From contig NZ_BOOH01000042.1 in assembly GCF_016863135.1 (NCBI RefSeq), positions 98,356 through 162,355 of the forward strand: DNA of 64,000 nucleotides. The letters run 5' to 3'. The notes beneath the pieces are model-generated. The model was not told the DNA's origin, did not search any database, and saw only the letters and a list, made by a program, of their open reading frames with translations. Every line of letters starts with the position of its first letter. Position 1 is the stretch's first letter. Positions 49,331 through 58,813 of the stretch are shown one piece after another. A program made the position numbers and the translations under genes. The stretch is from Planobispora longispora. Its GTDB lineage: Bacteria; Actinomycetota; Actinomycetes; Streptosporangiales; Streptosporangiaceae.

Positions 49331-50110
49331 TCAGATGAACTTCTTCGACGCGAGGAAGTCGGCGGCCTTCGCGCCGCCGTCGCCCTCGTCCTTGACGATC
49401 GTGCCGGCCGCGCGCGGCGGGGCGGCGGCGAAGTCGGTCACCTCGCTCCACGAGCTGGCCAGGCCCACCTGCGCGGCGTCGATCTCGGCGTCGGCGACGC
49501 CCAGCTTCTCGACCGGCTTCTTCTTGGCGGCCATGATGCCCTTGAACGACGGGTAACGCGGCTCGTTGATCTTCTCGACCACGGAGACGACGGCGGGCAG
49601 CGAGGCCTCGACCTTGTCGTAGCCGTAGTCGGTGACGCGCTGGATCGCGATGGCCGAGCCGTTGACCTCGACCTTGTTGGCGAAGGTGAGCTGCGGCACG
49701 TTCAGGCGCTCGGCCAGCATCGCGGCGAGCACGCCGGTGCGGGCGTCGGTGGACTCGGAGCCGAGCACGACCAGGTCGAACCCGATCTTCTTCAGCGTCT
49801 GCGCCAGGGCGTGGGAGGTGCCCAGGGCGTCAGAGCCGTGCAGGGCGTCGTCCACCAGGTGGACGGCCTTGTCGGCGCCCATGGCCAGGGCCTTGCGGAT
49901 GGTGTCGCTGGCCTTGTCGGGACCCATGGTGAGGACGGTCACCTCACCGCCGTGGGCTTCCTTGAGCCGCAGCGCCTCTTCGACCGCGTACTCGTCGAGC
50001 TCGTTGACGACGCCGTCGGCGGCGTCGCGGTCGAGCGTCTTGTCATCGGACCTCAGCTTGCGCTCGGTCGCCGTGTCGGGGACCTGCTTCACGCAGACGA
50101 CGATGTTCAT
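49331..50110 (-). CDS. etfB: Electron transfer flavoprotein beta subunit
   Basis: This 259-residue subunit binds AMP and pairs with EtfA. It begins MNIVVCVKQVPDTAT and has ELDEYAVEEALRLKE, the recognition-type loop and VKQVPD motifs typical of the family, ending ADFLASKKFI. I chose the ATG at 50110; an in-frame start farther up lacks family similarity. First gene of etfB-etfA. Confidence 0.96.
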   Translation of the reverse strand: MNIVVCVKQVPDTATERKLRSDDKTLDRDAADGVVNELDEYAVEEALRLKEAHGGEVTVLTMGPDKASDTIRKALAMGADKAVHLVDDALHGSDALGTSHALAQTLKKIGFDLVVLGSESTDARTGVLAAMLAERLNVPQLTFANKVEVNGSAIAIQRVTDYGYDKVEASLPAVVSVVEKINEPRYPSFKGIMAAKKKPVEKLGVADAEIDAAQVGLASSWSEVTDFAAAPPRAAGTIVKDEGDGGAKAADFLASKKFI

Positions 50111-50414
50111 GGCCGGTGGCCGACCTCCCGTGTTCGCGTGCGCCACCGTTCACGGCTGGCGCCGGATGCTCGGTACGCGCACGCGGGGCACGTGCGCGTG
50201 ATGCCAAGACTGCCAGGTGCCCGAGGGCGTTATGACAGCGGGTGGCCCGGTCGGGATATGCCCTCCCTGGTCCCCCGGCAACATGTTACCCATCGGTAGC
50301 TTAGGCGCAAACCACCAGGCCGTACGGCCCGCGGCCGCGCCATCCCGACAACCACTCCCCCACCATACCGAACTATGTTCCGGAGACGGCGGGCGGATCC
50401 CCTCCCGGCGGGGA
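50111..50414. promoter_or_regulatory. 304-bp gap upstream of etfB with a possible operator
   Basis: No gene is evident. On the etfB side an inverted TACC-CATC-GGTA lies at 50287-50298, a form also seen in TetR-type operators of fatty-acid genes. The arms are only 4 bp, so this is weak. The other end is the 3' flank of the first kinase gene. Confidence 0.35.
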
Positions 50415-51836
50415 TCAGCTGCTCAGCAGGATCACGACCAGGACGAAGACCACCGTCCCCAGGGCCAGGCCGAGGGTGAGCGGGCTGAAGAACGCGCCGA
50501 GCACGGCCCACAGCGCGACCGAGCCCCCGGCGCCGGCCAGGTCCACGACCAGCCGCGGGCGGTTCTGCCGGGCGAACAGGGCGACGCCCCCATCAATGAT
50601 CATGACCGCGCCGTAGACCGTCAACAGCAGCAGCGACACCTCGGGCAGGGGGCTCTTGGCCGCCGCGGCCGCCAGCGCCACCAGCAGGCCGGTGCCGATC
50701 ACCCAGCGGCGGTGGATCACGGCGCGGCGGTGCTCGCGGGCGGACTCCGGAAGGGAGGCGTCGAGCCGCGAGCGGCCGCGGCGGCCGGGACGCCACTCCC
50801 GGGTGGTGAGGCCGTGCACGCCGCTCTCGCGGTCTTCCCGGCTCCGCCGGCTCTCCCGGTCCTCCCGCGGGCGTCCGCCCCGCCAGGAGGAGAAGGGGGG
50901 ACGCGGCCGCGGCGGCGCGGGAGGCGGCGGAGGGCTCGCGAAGACCCCCGGGCCCACCGGGGCCGCGGAGCCCGCGGAGCCCGCGGAGCTCGCGGAGCTC
51001 GGGACGGTCGCGGAGCCCTCGGAGCCCGCGACCCGTCCGACCGGCGCCACGGCGGCCAGCCGGGCCGGCAGCGCCGCGGCGGGCGGACGCGCCGCCGGAT
51101 CGGGGACCAGGCACTCCCGCAGCAGCGGCTCCAGCCAGGGCGGGACGCCGTCGAGGTCCGGCTCGTGATGGACGACCCGGTAGCCGATCGCCGAGGCCGG
51201 GCCGGTGCCGTACGGATGGCGTCCGGTGGCGGCGAAGGCGAGCGTGGCGGCGAGGGAGAAGACGTCGGCCTCCGGGCCCGTCTCCCCGCCCTCCAGGATC
51301 TCCGGGGCCAGGTAGCCGGGCGTGCCCAGCACCGCCCCCGAGGTGGTGACCGTGGCCGAGTCGAGCAGGCACGCGATGCCGAAGTCGATGAGGACCGGCT
51401 CGCCGTCCGTCAGGATCACGTTGCCCGGCTTCAGGTCGCGGTGGATCACCCCCGCCGCGTGGACCGCGGCCAGGGCCTCGGCCAGGCCGCGCGCCAGGCG
51501 CACCAGGACCTCGCCGCCGACCGGGCCGTCCCCGGAGACCACCGCCGACAGGGGCCGGCCCTGCACGTAACGGGTGGCGAGGTAGGGGCGCTCGCTCTGC
51601 AGCGAGGCCTCGATGAGTTCGGCGACGTACGGCCCCTGGACCCTGCGCATCGCCTCCACCTCGCGGGCCAGGCGGGTCAGGGCCACCTCGTCGGCGGCGA
51701 CGTGCGGATGCAGGATCTTGACGGCCACCGTGTGGCCCTCGGGGTCCAGTGCGAGGTGGACCTCTCCGAAGCCTCCCGCCCCCAACGGCGAGAGCAGGCG
51801 GTACGGGCCAAGACAATCACCGTCCGGCGCTCCCAT
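50415..51836 (-). CDS. Ser/Thr protein kinase with C-terminal membrane helices (kinase 1)
   Basis: This 473-residue Hanks-type kinase has a Gly-rich loop GAGGFGEV, Lys40 (VAVKIL), His132-Asp134 in IHRDLKPGN, DFGIACLL and APE in APEILEGG, so it should be active. A Pro/Arg/Ser-rich linker follows, then four hydrophobic segments at the C-terminus. No PASTA sensor domain is present. The ATG has GGAGG 7 nt upstream. It lies 283 bp after kinase 2 on the same strand. Confidence 0.93.
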   Translation of the reverse strand: MGAPDGDCLGPYRLLSPLGAGGFGEVHLALDPEGHTVAVKILHPHVAADEVALTRLAREVEAMRRVQGPYVAELIEASLQSERPYLATRYVQGRPLSAVVSGDGPVGGEVLVRLARGLAEALAAVHAAGVIHRDLKPGNVILTDGEPVLIDFGIACLLDSATVTTSGAVLGTPGYLAPEILEGGETGPEADVFSLAATLAFAATGRHPYGTGPASAIGYRVVHHEPDLDGVPPWLEPLLRECLVPDPAARPPAAALPARLAAVAPVGRVAGSEGSATVPSSASSAGSAGSAAPVGPGVFASPPPPPAPPRPRPPFSSWRGGRPREDRESRRSREDRESGVHGLTTREWRPGRRGRSRLDASLPESAREHRRAVIHRRWVIGTGLLVALAAAAAKSPLPEVSLLLLTVYGAVMIIDGGVALFARQNRPRLVVDLAGAGGSVALWAVLGAFFSPLTLGLALGTVVFVLVVILLSS

Positions 51837-52119
51837 GCGACTCCCTCCGGCCTGTCTCCTTCATCGTGCCCCAGACCGGGCCGTCTCGCACTGAGAGATT
51901 GCAAGAACCCACCCATTCACGGACACGGAACGCACCGTGAGCGGTCCCGCTCTCCCCTCCCGGAAACCGGACTTGAAGCGGGCTTGGGGTGAGTTGCCAA
52001 GAATCGCCCAAGATGTCCGGGCCAACCTGGCAGCGCCCCGGAGGATCCCGCAGGTCTCACAGGAGCTCGAAGGAGAAGCAGATGACCGTCGCCCACCAGC
52101 CCGGCCTCCAGCGGGGGAC

Positions 52120-54135
52120 TCACTTCCAGAAGGTCAGGAACCCGAGGCCGAGCTTGTTGAGCAGGTCGTCCACGAGGCCGCCGATGAGGTCCATCACGCC
52201 CATGGCGCTCTCGTGGGCCTGGGCCTTCCACTCCCGGGTCAGCCGGGCCACCACCTCGGAGGGCGGATCCCACGGGGTGAAGGACGGGATCATGCCGATC
52301 GCGGCCATCACCGTGAAGAAGGCGATCGTCCCCAGGATGAGAGTGGTCACCATGGCGGCGCCGGGGCTGCGGATCGCCCCGGTCAGCACGCGGGAGACGG
52401 CCTTTCGGGGCTTGCCGCCGCCGGGCAGCACGAACAGCCCCGCCACGAAGGCCCCGGCCGCGTAGGCCGCGGCCTTGTCGGTGCCCATCTGGCCGATGTA
52501 GACCAGGGCGCCCCACACGCACATGCCGAACATCGCGGCGACCGGGGCGGTGATCAGCGTCGCCGCCCCCGCCTTGATCAGCGCCCAGGGCGTGCCGACC
52601 ACGGCGAGCAGCGGGTCGGAGGCGCTGCTGCCCCGCGCGGAGCGGCGGTCGGCCAGGTCTCCGAAGAGGTACTCCCCCACCCGCAGGCAGACCACCGCGA
52701 CCAGCGCGGAGGCGCTCACGATGACGGGCAGCACGCAGGCCAGCGCGACCACGATCGCCAGCAGCAGCGCCCCGGCCAGCGGGTGGGCGGCGCGGTACGG
52801 CGCGCGTGCCGGGGCCTGCGCGGCCGGCGGGGTGTTCGGCCGGGGCCGGGCGGGCGGGGGCGCGACCGGCTGCGCCGGACCCGCCTGCCGCGGCGCCGGG
52901 TATCCGGCGACCCGCTGGTCGGGGTAGGGCGGCGGCGCGAACCCGGGCTGCCGGGCCGCCGGCGGGGCCGGGACGTACGGCGGCGGCGGTCCGGCCGGCA
53001 CGTACGGCGGCGGGGGCGCGGCGGCGGCCCGCCCCTTCTGCTTCGGCTCGCTCCGGGACTCGCGGGGCTTGCGCTCGCGCCGCTCCGGCTTGGCGTACTC
53101 CACCGGCGGGAGCAGGTCGGAGTAGCCGCCGTCCTGCGGCAGCACGCGGGTGCCGTTCGCCGGCACGCCGGGCGGCGGGGTGTGACCGTTCGGCGACGCG
53201 GGAGCCTCGCCGCCCCGCCCGCGGGCGCCGTCCGGGGGCCCGTCGCCGAACCTCTTCGTGCCGGGGTCGAGCACTTTCGTGCCGGGGTCGAGCACCGCGG
53301 TCGGCGGCGGCTCCTCGTGGAAGGCCGTCACCGCCGGGTCGAGGGCGCGCGCCATGCGGTGCAGCTGCTGCGCGCCCGGCCGGGCCGCGGCGTCCACGTT
53401 CAGCGCCTGGCGCAGCCAGCCGCGCAGCCAGGCGGGGGCCAGGTCGAAGTTGGCCCGGCCCTCCATGATGTTGAAGCAGACGACCTCGAAGGCCCCCGTG
53501 CCGAACGGCGGCTTGCCGGTCGCGGCGAAGAAGACCGTCGAGGCCAGCGCGTGCACGTCGGCCGCCTGGGTGATCTCGGAGTCACGGATGATCTCCGGGG
53601 CGAGGTAGCCGGGGGTGCCGACGAACATGCCCGTCTGGGTGAGCCGGGTGGCGTTGACCAGGTGCGCGATGCCGAAGTCGATGACCAGCGGCTCGCCGTC
53701 GACGAGCATCACGTTGGCCGGCTTGAGGTCGCGGTGGACGACGTCGGCGGCGTGGATGGCCACCAGCGCGGCGCACAGCCCCCGGGCCAGCCTGATCACC
53801 TGGTCGTCGGGGAGCGGGCCGTCCTGCAGGACGGTGTCCTCGAGCGTGCGGCCGGGGGCGAAGCGGGTCACGATGTACGGCTGCGCCCCGGTCAGCTGCG
53901 CGTCCAGCACCTCCGCGACGTACGGACTGCGCACCCGGCGCATGGTCTCCACCTCGCGGGTGAGCCGGTCGCGGGCCTTGAGATCGGCGGCCACGTGCGA
54001 GTGCAGGACCTTGACGGCCACTTCCCGCCCGTTCTCGTCGAGCCCGAGATGGACGGCTCCCATGCCGCCTTCACCGATCTTGCTGAGCAGCCGGTACGGT
54101 CCCAGCCGCTCAGGCGCCCGCGTGTCCCCCGTCAT
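52120..54135 (-). CDS. Ser/Thr protein kinase with C-terminal membrane domain (kinase 2)
   Basis: This 671-residue kinase has GEGGMGAV, VAVKVL, VHRDLKPANVM, DFGIAHL and APEIIRD, then a long Pro-rich linker with PPPPYVPAGPPPPYVP and a C-terminal membrane domain of about four helices. The ATG overlaps the stop of kinase 3 by 4 nt and has GGGAG 8 nt upstream. The activation segment with TQTGMFVGTPGYLAPE is nearly the same as in kinase 3, so these two arose by duplication. Confidence 0.93.
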   Translation of the reverse strand: MTGDTRAPERLGPYRLLSKIGEGGMGAVHLGLDENGREVAVKVLHSHVAADLKARDRLTREVETMRRVRSPYVAEVLDAQLTGAQPYIVTRFAPGRTLEDTVLQDGPLPDDQVIRLARGLCAALVAIHAADVVHRDLKPANVMLVDGEPLVIDFGIAHLVNATRLTQTGMFVGTPGYLAPEIIRDSEITQAADVHALASTVFFAATGKPPFGTGAFEVVCFNIMEGRANFDLAPAWLRGWLRQALNVDAAARPGAQQLHRMARALDPAVTAFHEEPPPTAVLDPGTKVLDPGTKRFGDGPPDGARGRGGEAPASPNGHTPPPGVPANGTRVLPQDGGYSDLLPPVEYAKPERRERKPRESRSEPKQKGRAAAAPPPPYVPAGPPPPYVPAPPAARQPGFAPPPYPDQRVAGYPAPRQAGPAQPVAPPPARPRPNTPPAAQAPARAPYRAAHPLAGALLLAIVVALACVLPVIVSASALVAVVCLRVGEYLFGDLADRRSARGSSASDPLLAVVGTPWALIKAGAATLITAPVAAMFGMCVWGALVYIGQMGTDKAAAYAAGAFVAGLFVLPGGGKPRKAVSRVLTGAIRSPGAAMVTTLILGTIAFFTVMAAIGMIPSFTPWDPPSEVVARLTREWKAQAHESAMGVMDLIGGLVDDLLNKLGLGFLTFWK

Positions 54136-56393
54136 CGCGCTCGCTCCCGTAGTTTCTCCAGTTCGTCCACCACCGTCCCGACGTCGACCGGTGCCCACGT
54201 CGTCTCCCGCGCCCGGTCACCCACGGTGCCCATGACGAGGAAGGCCATCAGCACGGCCACCGCCCCCAGCGCCGCGGCCGTCCCCACGGCCGCGCCCCGG
54301 GAGGGAAGCAGTGATGCCAGAGTACGTCGCATTTGTCGTCCCGGTGCTTCCACACCGGGTCCGGCGCAGACCGTCCACAGCGCGATCGCCGCCCCCCAGG
54401 CGAGCGCGTTGGCCTCGGGCATCGCCGGGACCAGCACGGCCAGCAGCAGCGTCACCGGCAGGCCGAGGATCAGCGCGTACGGCACCAGCGCGACGGTGGC
54501 CCCGATCGACTTCAGCAGCGCGCCCGGGTGGGAGAACACCCGGAACACGTCGCCCACGGCCGGGCGGCCCACTCCCAGCCGGGTGTTCAGGCCCGGCTGG
54601 GCGATGTCGGCCGCGCGCAGCAGGATCGCGACCGGTATCGCCACGGCCGCGACGAGCACGGGGGAGATGACGGCGGCGACCGTCATGATGGCGAGCAGCA
54701 GCAGGCTCACCGCGCTGTGCGCCCCGGTGGGCTGCCCCGCCGGCTGTCCCTGACGGGCCTGCTGGACGGGCGGCTGATAGGGGGACTGCTGGTAGGGAGA
54801 CTGCTGCGGCGACGCGTACCCGTGGGGGGACGGCGGCGCCGCGGAGGGCCGCACGTGCGGCGTCTGCTGATCGAAGGCCCCCGGCGACCGTCCGGACGCC
54901 TGCTGCCCGTGCGCCTGCTGCCCGTGCGTCTGCGGACGCGCGACGGGGCGTCCCGCCTGGGAGGGCGGGGACTGCTGCTGGGACGGCGTGCGGCCGCGCA
55001 TGTACTCCGGCAGCTCGTGCGGGCGGACCCGCTGGGTCGGGATGTCCCCGTCGGCCACCGGGGCGGTGGCGCCGGGCTCCCCGGTCACGCCGGAGCCGCC
55101 CTGCGCGGGCCGTGCCTGCCCCGACCGGCCCTGACCGGTCGCCCGGTCGCGGACCCTGCCCGTGGGGATGTCCTCCTCCCCGAGCATGCCGGTGGGCAGC
55201 TCGTGCGAGGCCGGCTGGGCCTGCTGGCTCTTGTGGCCCTGCTCGGCCGCCACCTGGCGCAGCTCCTCCGCCGTCACCCGGCGGGTGGGCCAGTTGTCGG
55301 CCGGCGACTGCTCGCCGAGCAGCGAGACGTACTCGCGCGGCGGGGTGGCGGGGGCCGGAGGCCACGGGGTGGCCGGGTTCGTCCCCGCCGGGCGCGACGC
55401 CACCGGCGTCGCCACCTCTCCCGGATCCGGGGGCAGGAGCGACCCGGTGGCGGGTCCCGCGACCGGGACGCCGGGGACGCCCGGCCCCGGCCGCACGCCG
55501 GATCCCGCCGGGCCGCGCGACCCCGTGAAGCCGCCGGAGTCCTCGAAGCGCGGGACGGTGGTGATCTCGTCCGGGGGACGGTGCCGGTTCGGCTGGCTCG
55601 CCCTCGGCATCAGGCGCGTCACCTGCTCGACCAGCTCGGCGGCCGAGGGCCGCCTGGCGGGGTCGCGCTGGAGGGCGGCGCGCAGCACCGGCTGGAGCTC
55701 CCGGGGCGCGCCGGCCACGTTCGCCTTGCCCGCGGTGATGTTGTAGAAGATCATCTCCAGCGTGCCCTTGCCGAACGGGGGCTCGCCGGTGGCGGCGAAG
55801 ACGAGTGTGCCCGCCCAGGCGTGCACGTCCACCTCGGGGCCCGCCTCGTGACCTTCGATGATCTCCGGGGCGAGGTAGCCGGGGGTGCCGATGAACATGC
55901 CCGTCTGGGTGAGCCGGGTGGCGTCCACGGCCTGCGCGATGCCGAAGTCGATGAGGACCGGCTCGCCGTCCAGGATGAGCACGTTGCCGGGCTTGAGGTC
56001 GCGGTGGATCACTCCGACGGAGTGCACGGAGGCCAGCGCCGCGGCCACCCCGTGAGCGATCTTGAGCAGCGCGGGCAGGCCGAGGGGGCCGTCCTGCTTG
56101 ACGACCTCGTCCAGCGGCTGGCCCGGGACGTAGCGCGTGACGATGTACGGCCGGTGGCCGGTCACGTCGGCGTCGAGCACCTCGGCGATGTACTCGCTGC
56201 GCACCCTCCGCATGGTCTCGACCTCACGGGAGAGCCTGCGGCGCGCGACGTCGTCCCCCGCGACCTCCGCGCGCAGCACCTTCACCGCGACCTGCCGCCC
56301 CTGCGGATCGACGGCGAGGTGGACCACGCCCATGCCACCCTCACCGAGCCGCCTCAGCAGTCGGTATGGCCCCAGTCGGTCGTCCTGATTCAT
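54132..56393 (-). CDS. Ser/Thr protein kinase with Gln/Pro-rich linker and membrane domain (kinase 3)
   Basis: This 753-residue kinase is the first of the set transcribed. It has GEGGMGVV, VAVKVL, IHRDLKPGNVL, DFGIAQAV and TQTGMFIGTPGYLAPE. The linker of about 260 residues is rich in Gln, Pro and Ser (QQSPYQQSPYQPPVQQ) and contains several Thr-Arg-Val or Thr-Gly-Arg-Val boxes (IPTGRV, IPTQRV, WPTRRV) that could be phosphorylation sites. About six membrane helices follow. I chose ATG 56393, which gives a start like that of its relatives. Confidence 0.92.
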   Translation of the reverse strand: MNQDDRLGPYRLLRRLGEGGMGVVHLAVDPQGRQVAVKVLRAEVAGDDVARRRLSREVETMRRVRSEYIAEVLDADVTGHRPYIVTRYVPGQPLDEVVKQDGPLGLPALLKIAHGVAAALASVHSVGVIHRDLKPGNVLILDGEPVLIDFGIAQAVDATRLTQTGMFIGTPGYLAPEIIEGHEAGPEVDVHAWAGTLVFAATGEPPFGKGTLEMIFYNITAGKANVAGAPRELQPVLRAALQRDPARRPSAAELVEQVTRLMPRASQPNRHRPPDEITTVPRFEDSGGFTGSRGPAGSGVRPGPGVPGVPVAGPATGSLLPPDPGEVATPVASRPAGTNPATPWPPAPATPPREYVSLLGEQSPADNWPTRRVTAEELRQVAAEQGHKSQQAQPASHELPTGMLGEEDIPTGRVRDRATGQGRSGQARPAQGGSGVTGEPGATAPVADGDIPTQRVRPHELPEYMRGRTPSQQQSPPSQAGRPVARPQTHGQQAHGQQASGRSPGAFDQQTPHVRPSAAPPSPHGYASPQQSPYQQSPYQPPVQQARQGQPAGQPTGAHSAVSLLLLAIMTVAAVISPVLVAAVAIPVAILLRAADIAQPGLNTRLGVGRPAVGDVFRVFSHPGALLKSIGATVALVPYALILGLPVTLLLAVLVPAMPEANALAWGAAIALWTVCAGPGVEAPGRQMRRTLASLLPSRGAAVGTAAALGAVAVLMAFLVMGTVGDRARETTWAPVDVGTVVDELEKLRERAR

Positions 56394-56524
56394 GGCATGA
56401 AGCACCATACCGGCTTAATCCCCGCCTATGAGATGAACCATCAGGCCACATTCCCCGTCCGAATAACGTCTGCTACGCCTCAACGGTTTCCCAAGGGCGG
56501 GTAACAGGCAATCTCATTTCGGCG

Positions 56525-57055
56525 TCAGTTTGCCAGGCGGAGCACCTCGGCGCCCTCCAGGCCCGCCAGCACCGCGCCCGCGACGGCGAGCTTGGAGTGA
56601 CGAACGCCACTGCCGATGACGACCCCCGGGTGAGCCGCCACCGCCTCGTCCACCAGGACCGGCCACCCCTCCGGCAGTCCCAGCGGCGTGATGCCTCCGT
56701 ACTCCATCCCGGTCAGGCTGACCGCGTCCTCCTGCTGCGCGAACGAGATCTTCCGGGCGTCCAGGCGCCGCCGGACCACGCCGTTGACGTCGGCGCGCGC
56801 GGTGGCGAGCACCATGCACGCCGCGTAGCGGACCTCCCCGCCCCGCTTCGCCGCCACGATCACGCAGTTGGCCGACTCGTCGAGGCGCACGCCGTACCGC
56901 TCGCAGAAGGCGGCCGTGTCCGCCAGCGCCGGGTCGATCTCCGCCACCCGCACGCCGGCGTCCGCGGCGAGCCCCTTCACCGCCCGCGCCACCGGCTCCG
57001 CCAGCAGGTCCAGCCGCTCCCCGGCCCCGGTCCACTCCAGCGTCCCGATCCCCAT
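56525..57055 (-). CDS. YbaK/EbsC-type aminoacyl-tRNA deacylase family protein
   Basis: This 176-residue protein of the prolyl-tRNA deacylase-like fold has ANCVIVAAKRGGEVRYAACMVLATARADVNGVV with the family Lys, and GGITPLGLPEGWPVLVDE and SGVRHSKLAV near the C-terminus. Related proteins clear mischarged tRNAs or free aminoacyl compounds. The ATG has GAGGAG 6 nt upstream. Monocistronic; the specificity is unknown. Confidence 0.88.
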   Translation of the reverse strand: MGIGTLEWTGAGERLDLLAEPVARAVKGLAADAGVRVAEIDPALADTAAFCERYGVRLDESANCVIVAAKRGGEVRYAACMVLATARADVNGVVRRRLDARKISFAQQEDAVSLTGMEYGGITPLGLPEGWPVLVDEAVAAHPGVVIGSGVRHSKLAVAGAVLAGLEGAEVLRLAN

Positions 57056-57200
57056 CGCCGTCTCCTCACGCTCGCGCCGGAAACCCTAGCCGGGGAACCC
57101 TATGGCGACCGTAAACCCGCGCGGTCCGCGGGCCGTGCGCGACCGGCCGCCGCGTCCCTTCCCCGCTCGCCGACGGGTTTCCCGCTCCGTGGAAGGTTCT

Positions 57201-58811
57201 CTACTCCGTGGCGAGAACGCGCCGGTGAAGGCCGGTGACGGCGTTCCTGGCCGACTCCATCGCGCCCGCCTGCCAGGCGATCAGGTGACTGAGCCAGTCC
57301 CCGGCGAAGTACACCCGCCCGGCCGGACTCTGGAGCAGCGCGAAGCCGCCGCCGTGGAAGGGGAAGCGGGCCCAGGCGCCCTCGATGTGCGGCTGGCGGC
57401 TCCAGGCGACGGAGACGCTGGAGCGCAGCTCCGTGCGGTACTTCTCACCGTGGATCCTCTCCCCCCGGGCGAGCGCGCGGTCACGGCGCTCGTCGTGCGT
57501 GAGCCCGCCGTACGCCTCGGCCTCCGCGCCGATGTTGTAGTAGCCCACCACGAGGCCGCGCTCGCCGTGGTAGCCGTGGGAGGGGTACCAGATGTGGGTG
57601 ATGTCCAGGTCGGTCTCGGTGATGCCGCCGTAGATGCGATCGTCGATCTCCCACCAGCGCCTGCCGTACTCCAGGCCCATCTTGCCCGCGGCGTCCGCCA
57701 CGGGCTCGCGCAGAGCGGCGGTGACCTGGGCGCCGAGGTTGTGCCGGAGGCCGGCGAGCAGGTGCGGCGGGAGCGCGGCGATGCAGTAGTCGGCGCGGGT
57801 GACGCCGCCGGAGTGCACGACCTCCACGCCGTCGGGCAGGTTCCTGATCTCCGTGACCCGGGCGCCGGTCCTGATCCGGTCCTCTCCCACCGCGCGGGCC
57901 AGCGCGGTCACGATCGCGTCCATCCCGCCGACCGGCTGGAACATGGGCATGGCCTGGTCGACGCCGAAGTCCAGGGTGATCGCCCGCCCCGTCCCCGCGG
58001 CGAGCACCTCGCCCAGGGAGGACGGCCCCGGCAGGGGCGTGCCCGCGGCGGCGCCCGGATAGACGGCGAAGCCGCGGCGGTCCGAACCGCGGTAGGACAG
58101 GTCCCGGCCGATGTCGCCGAAGTGGCGAAGGAACTCCAGCAGCCGCTCCCGGTCGTCCCCGGTGAGGGTCCGGTCCAGCGCGCCCGCGTCGGTGGCCTTG
58201 GCCAGCAATTCAGCGATATATCCGTACATGTCGGCGCGGGCGGTGCGGGCGCGGACCGGCGCGGCCATGCCCTGGGTGTAGATGTACGCCGAGGCGTTGT
58301 TGTTGACGAAGATCTCGACGGGCACGCCCAGCTCGCGGCAGTAGTCCATGGTGACCATCCACGACGCGATCCGGGCGGGGCCCGCGTTGAAGTAGACGCC
58401 CTCCCCGAACTCCGCGACCTGCGTCCGCCCGCCCAGCTCGGGCAGCCGGTCCCCGCCCCGGAGCGTGAGGTTCCTGCCGCCGATCCGGTCGGCCGCCTCC
58501 AGCACCGTGCACTCGTATCCGGCCTTGCCCAGCTCGTAGGCGCAGGTCAGCCCGGCGACCCCGGCGCCCAGGACCACGACCTCCGCCGACGCCCTGCCGC
58601 TCAGCGCGAAGTCGGACCGCCGCGGCGGGGTGAAGGACCTCTCCTGGGAGTCGGGGGCGAGCCCCAGCGCCCCCATGGCGGCGAACATCGCCCCGGCGCC
58701 CCCGGCCGCGCCCAGGCCGACCAGCAGCGCCCGCCGCGTCATCCCCCCGGCCGATCCGGCGCGCGCGGTTCTCTCCCCGGCGCTCTCGTCGCCCATGCCA
58801 GACTCGTCCAT
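57201..58811 (-). CDS. Tat-exported flavin-dependent amine oxidase-like protein
   Basis: This 536-residue flavoprotein has a Tat-type leader (TRRALLVGLGAAGG) after about 25 residues, the FAD Rossmann motif VVVLGAGVAGLTCAYELGKAG with EAADRIGGRN, and the C-terminal FAD motif RVYFAGDWLSHLIAWQAGAMESA. It resembles L-amino-acid and monoamine oxidases. It starts 2 nt after the M55 peptidase stop and is the last gene of a four-gene operon, so it may oxidise an amine or amino acid released by that peptidase. That link is inference. Substrate residues were not assigned. Confidence 0.87.
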   Translation of the reverse strand: MDESGMGDESAGERTARAGSAGGMTRRALLVGLGAAGGAGAMFAAMGALGLAPDSQERSFTPPRRSDFALSGRASAEVVVLGAGVAGLTCAYELGKAGYECTVLEAADRIGGRNLTLRGGDRLPELGGRTQVAEFGEGVYFNAGPARIASWMVTMDYCRELGVPVEIFVNNNASAYIYTQGMAAPVRARTARADMYGYIAELLAKATDAGALDRTLTGDDRERLLEFLRHFGDIGRDLSYRGSDRRGFAVYPGAAAGTPLPGPSSLGEVLAAGTGRAITLDFGVDQAMPMFQPVGGMDAIVTALARAVGEDRIRTGARVTEIRNLPDGVEVVHSGGVTRADYCIAALPPHLLAGLRHNLGAQVTAALREPVADAAGKMGLEYGRRWWEIDDRIYGGITETDLDITHIWYPSHGYHGERGLVVGYYNIGAEAEAYGGLTHDERRDRALARGERIHGEKYRTELRSSVSVAWSRQPHIEGAWARFPFHGGGFALLQSPAGRVYFAGDWLSHLIAWQAGAMESARNAVTGLHRRVLATE

Positions 58812-58813
58812 GA

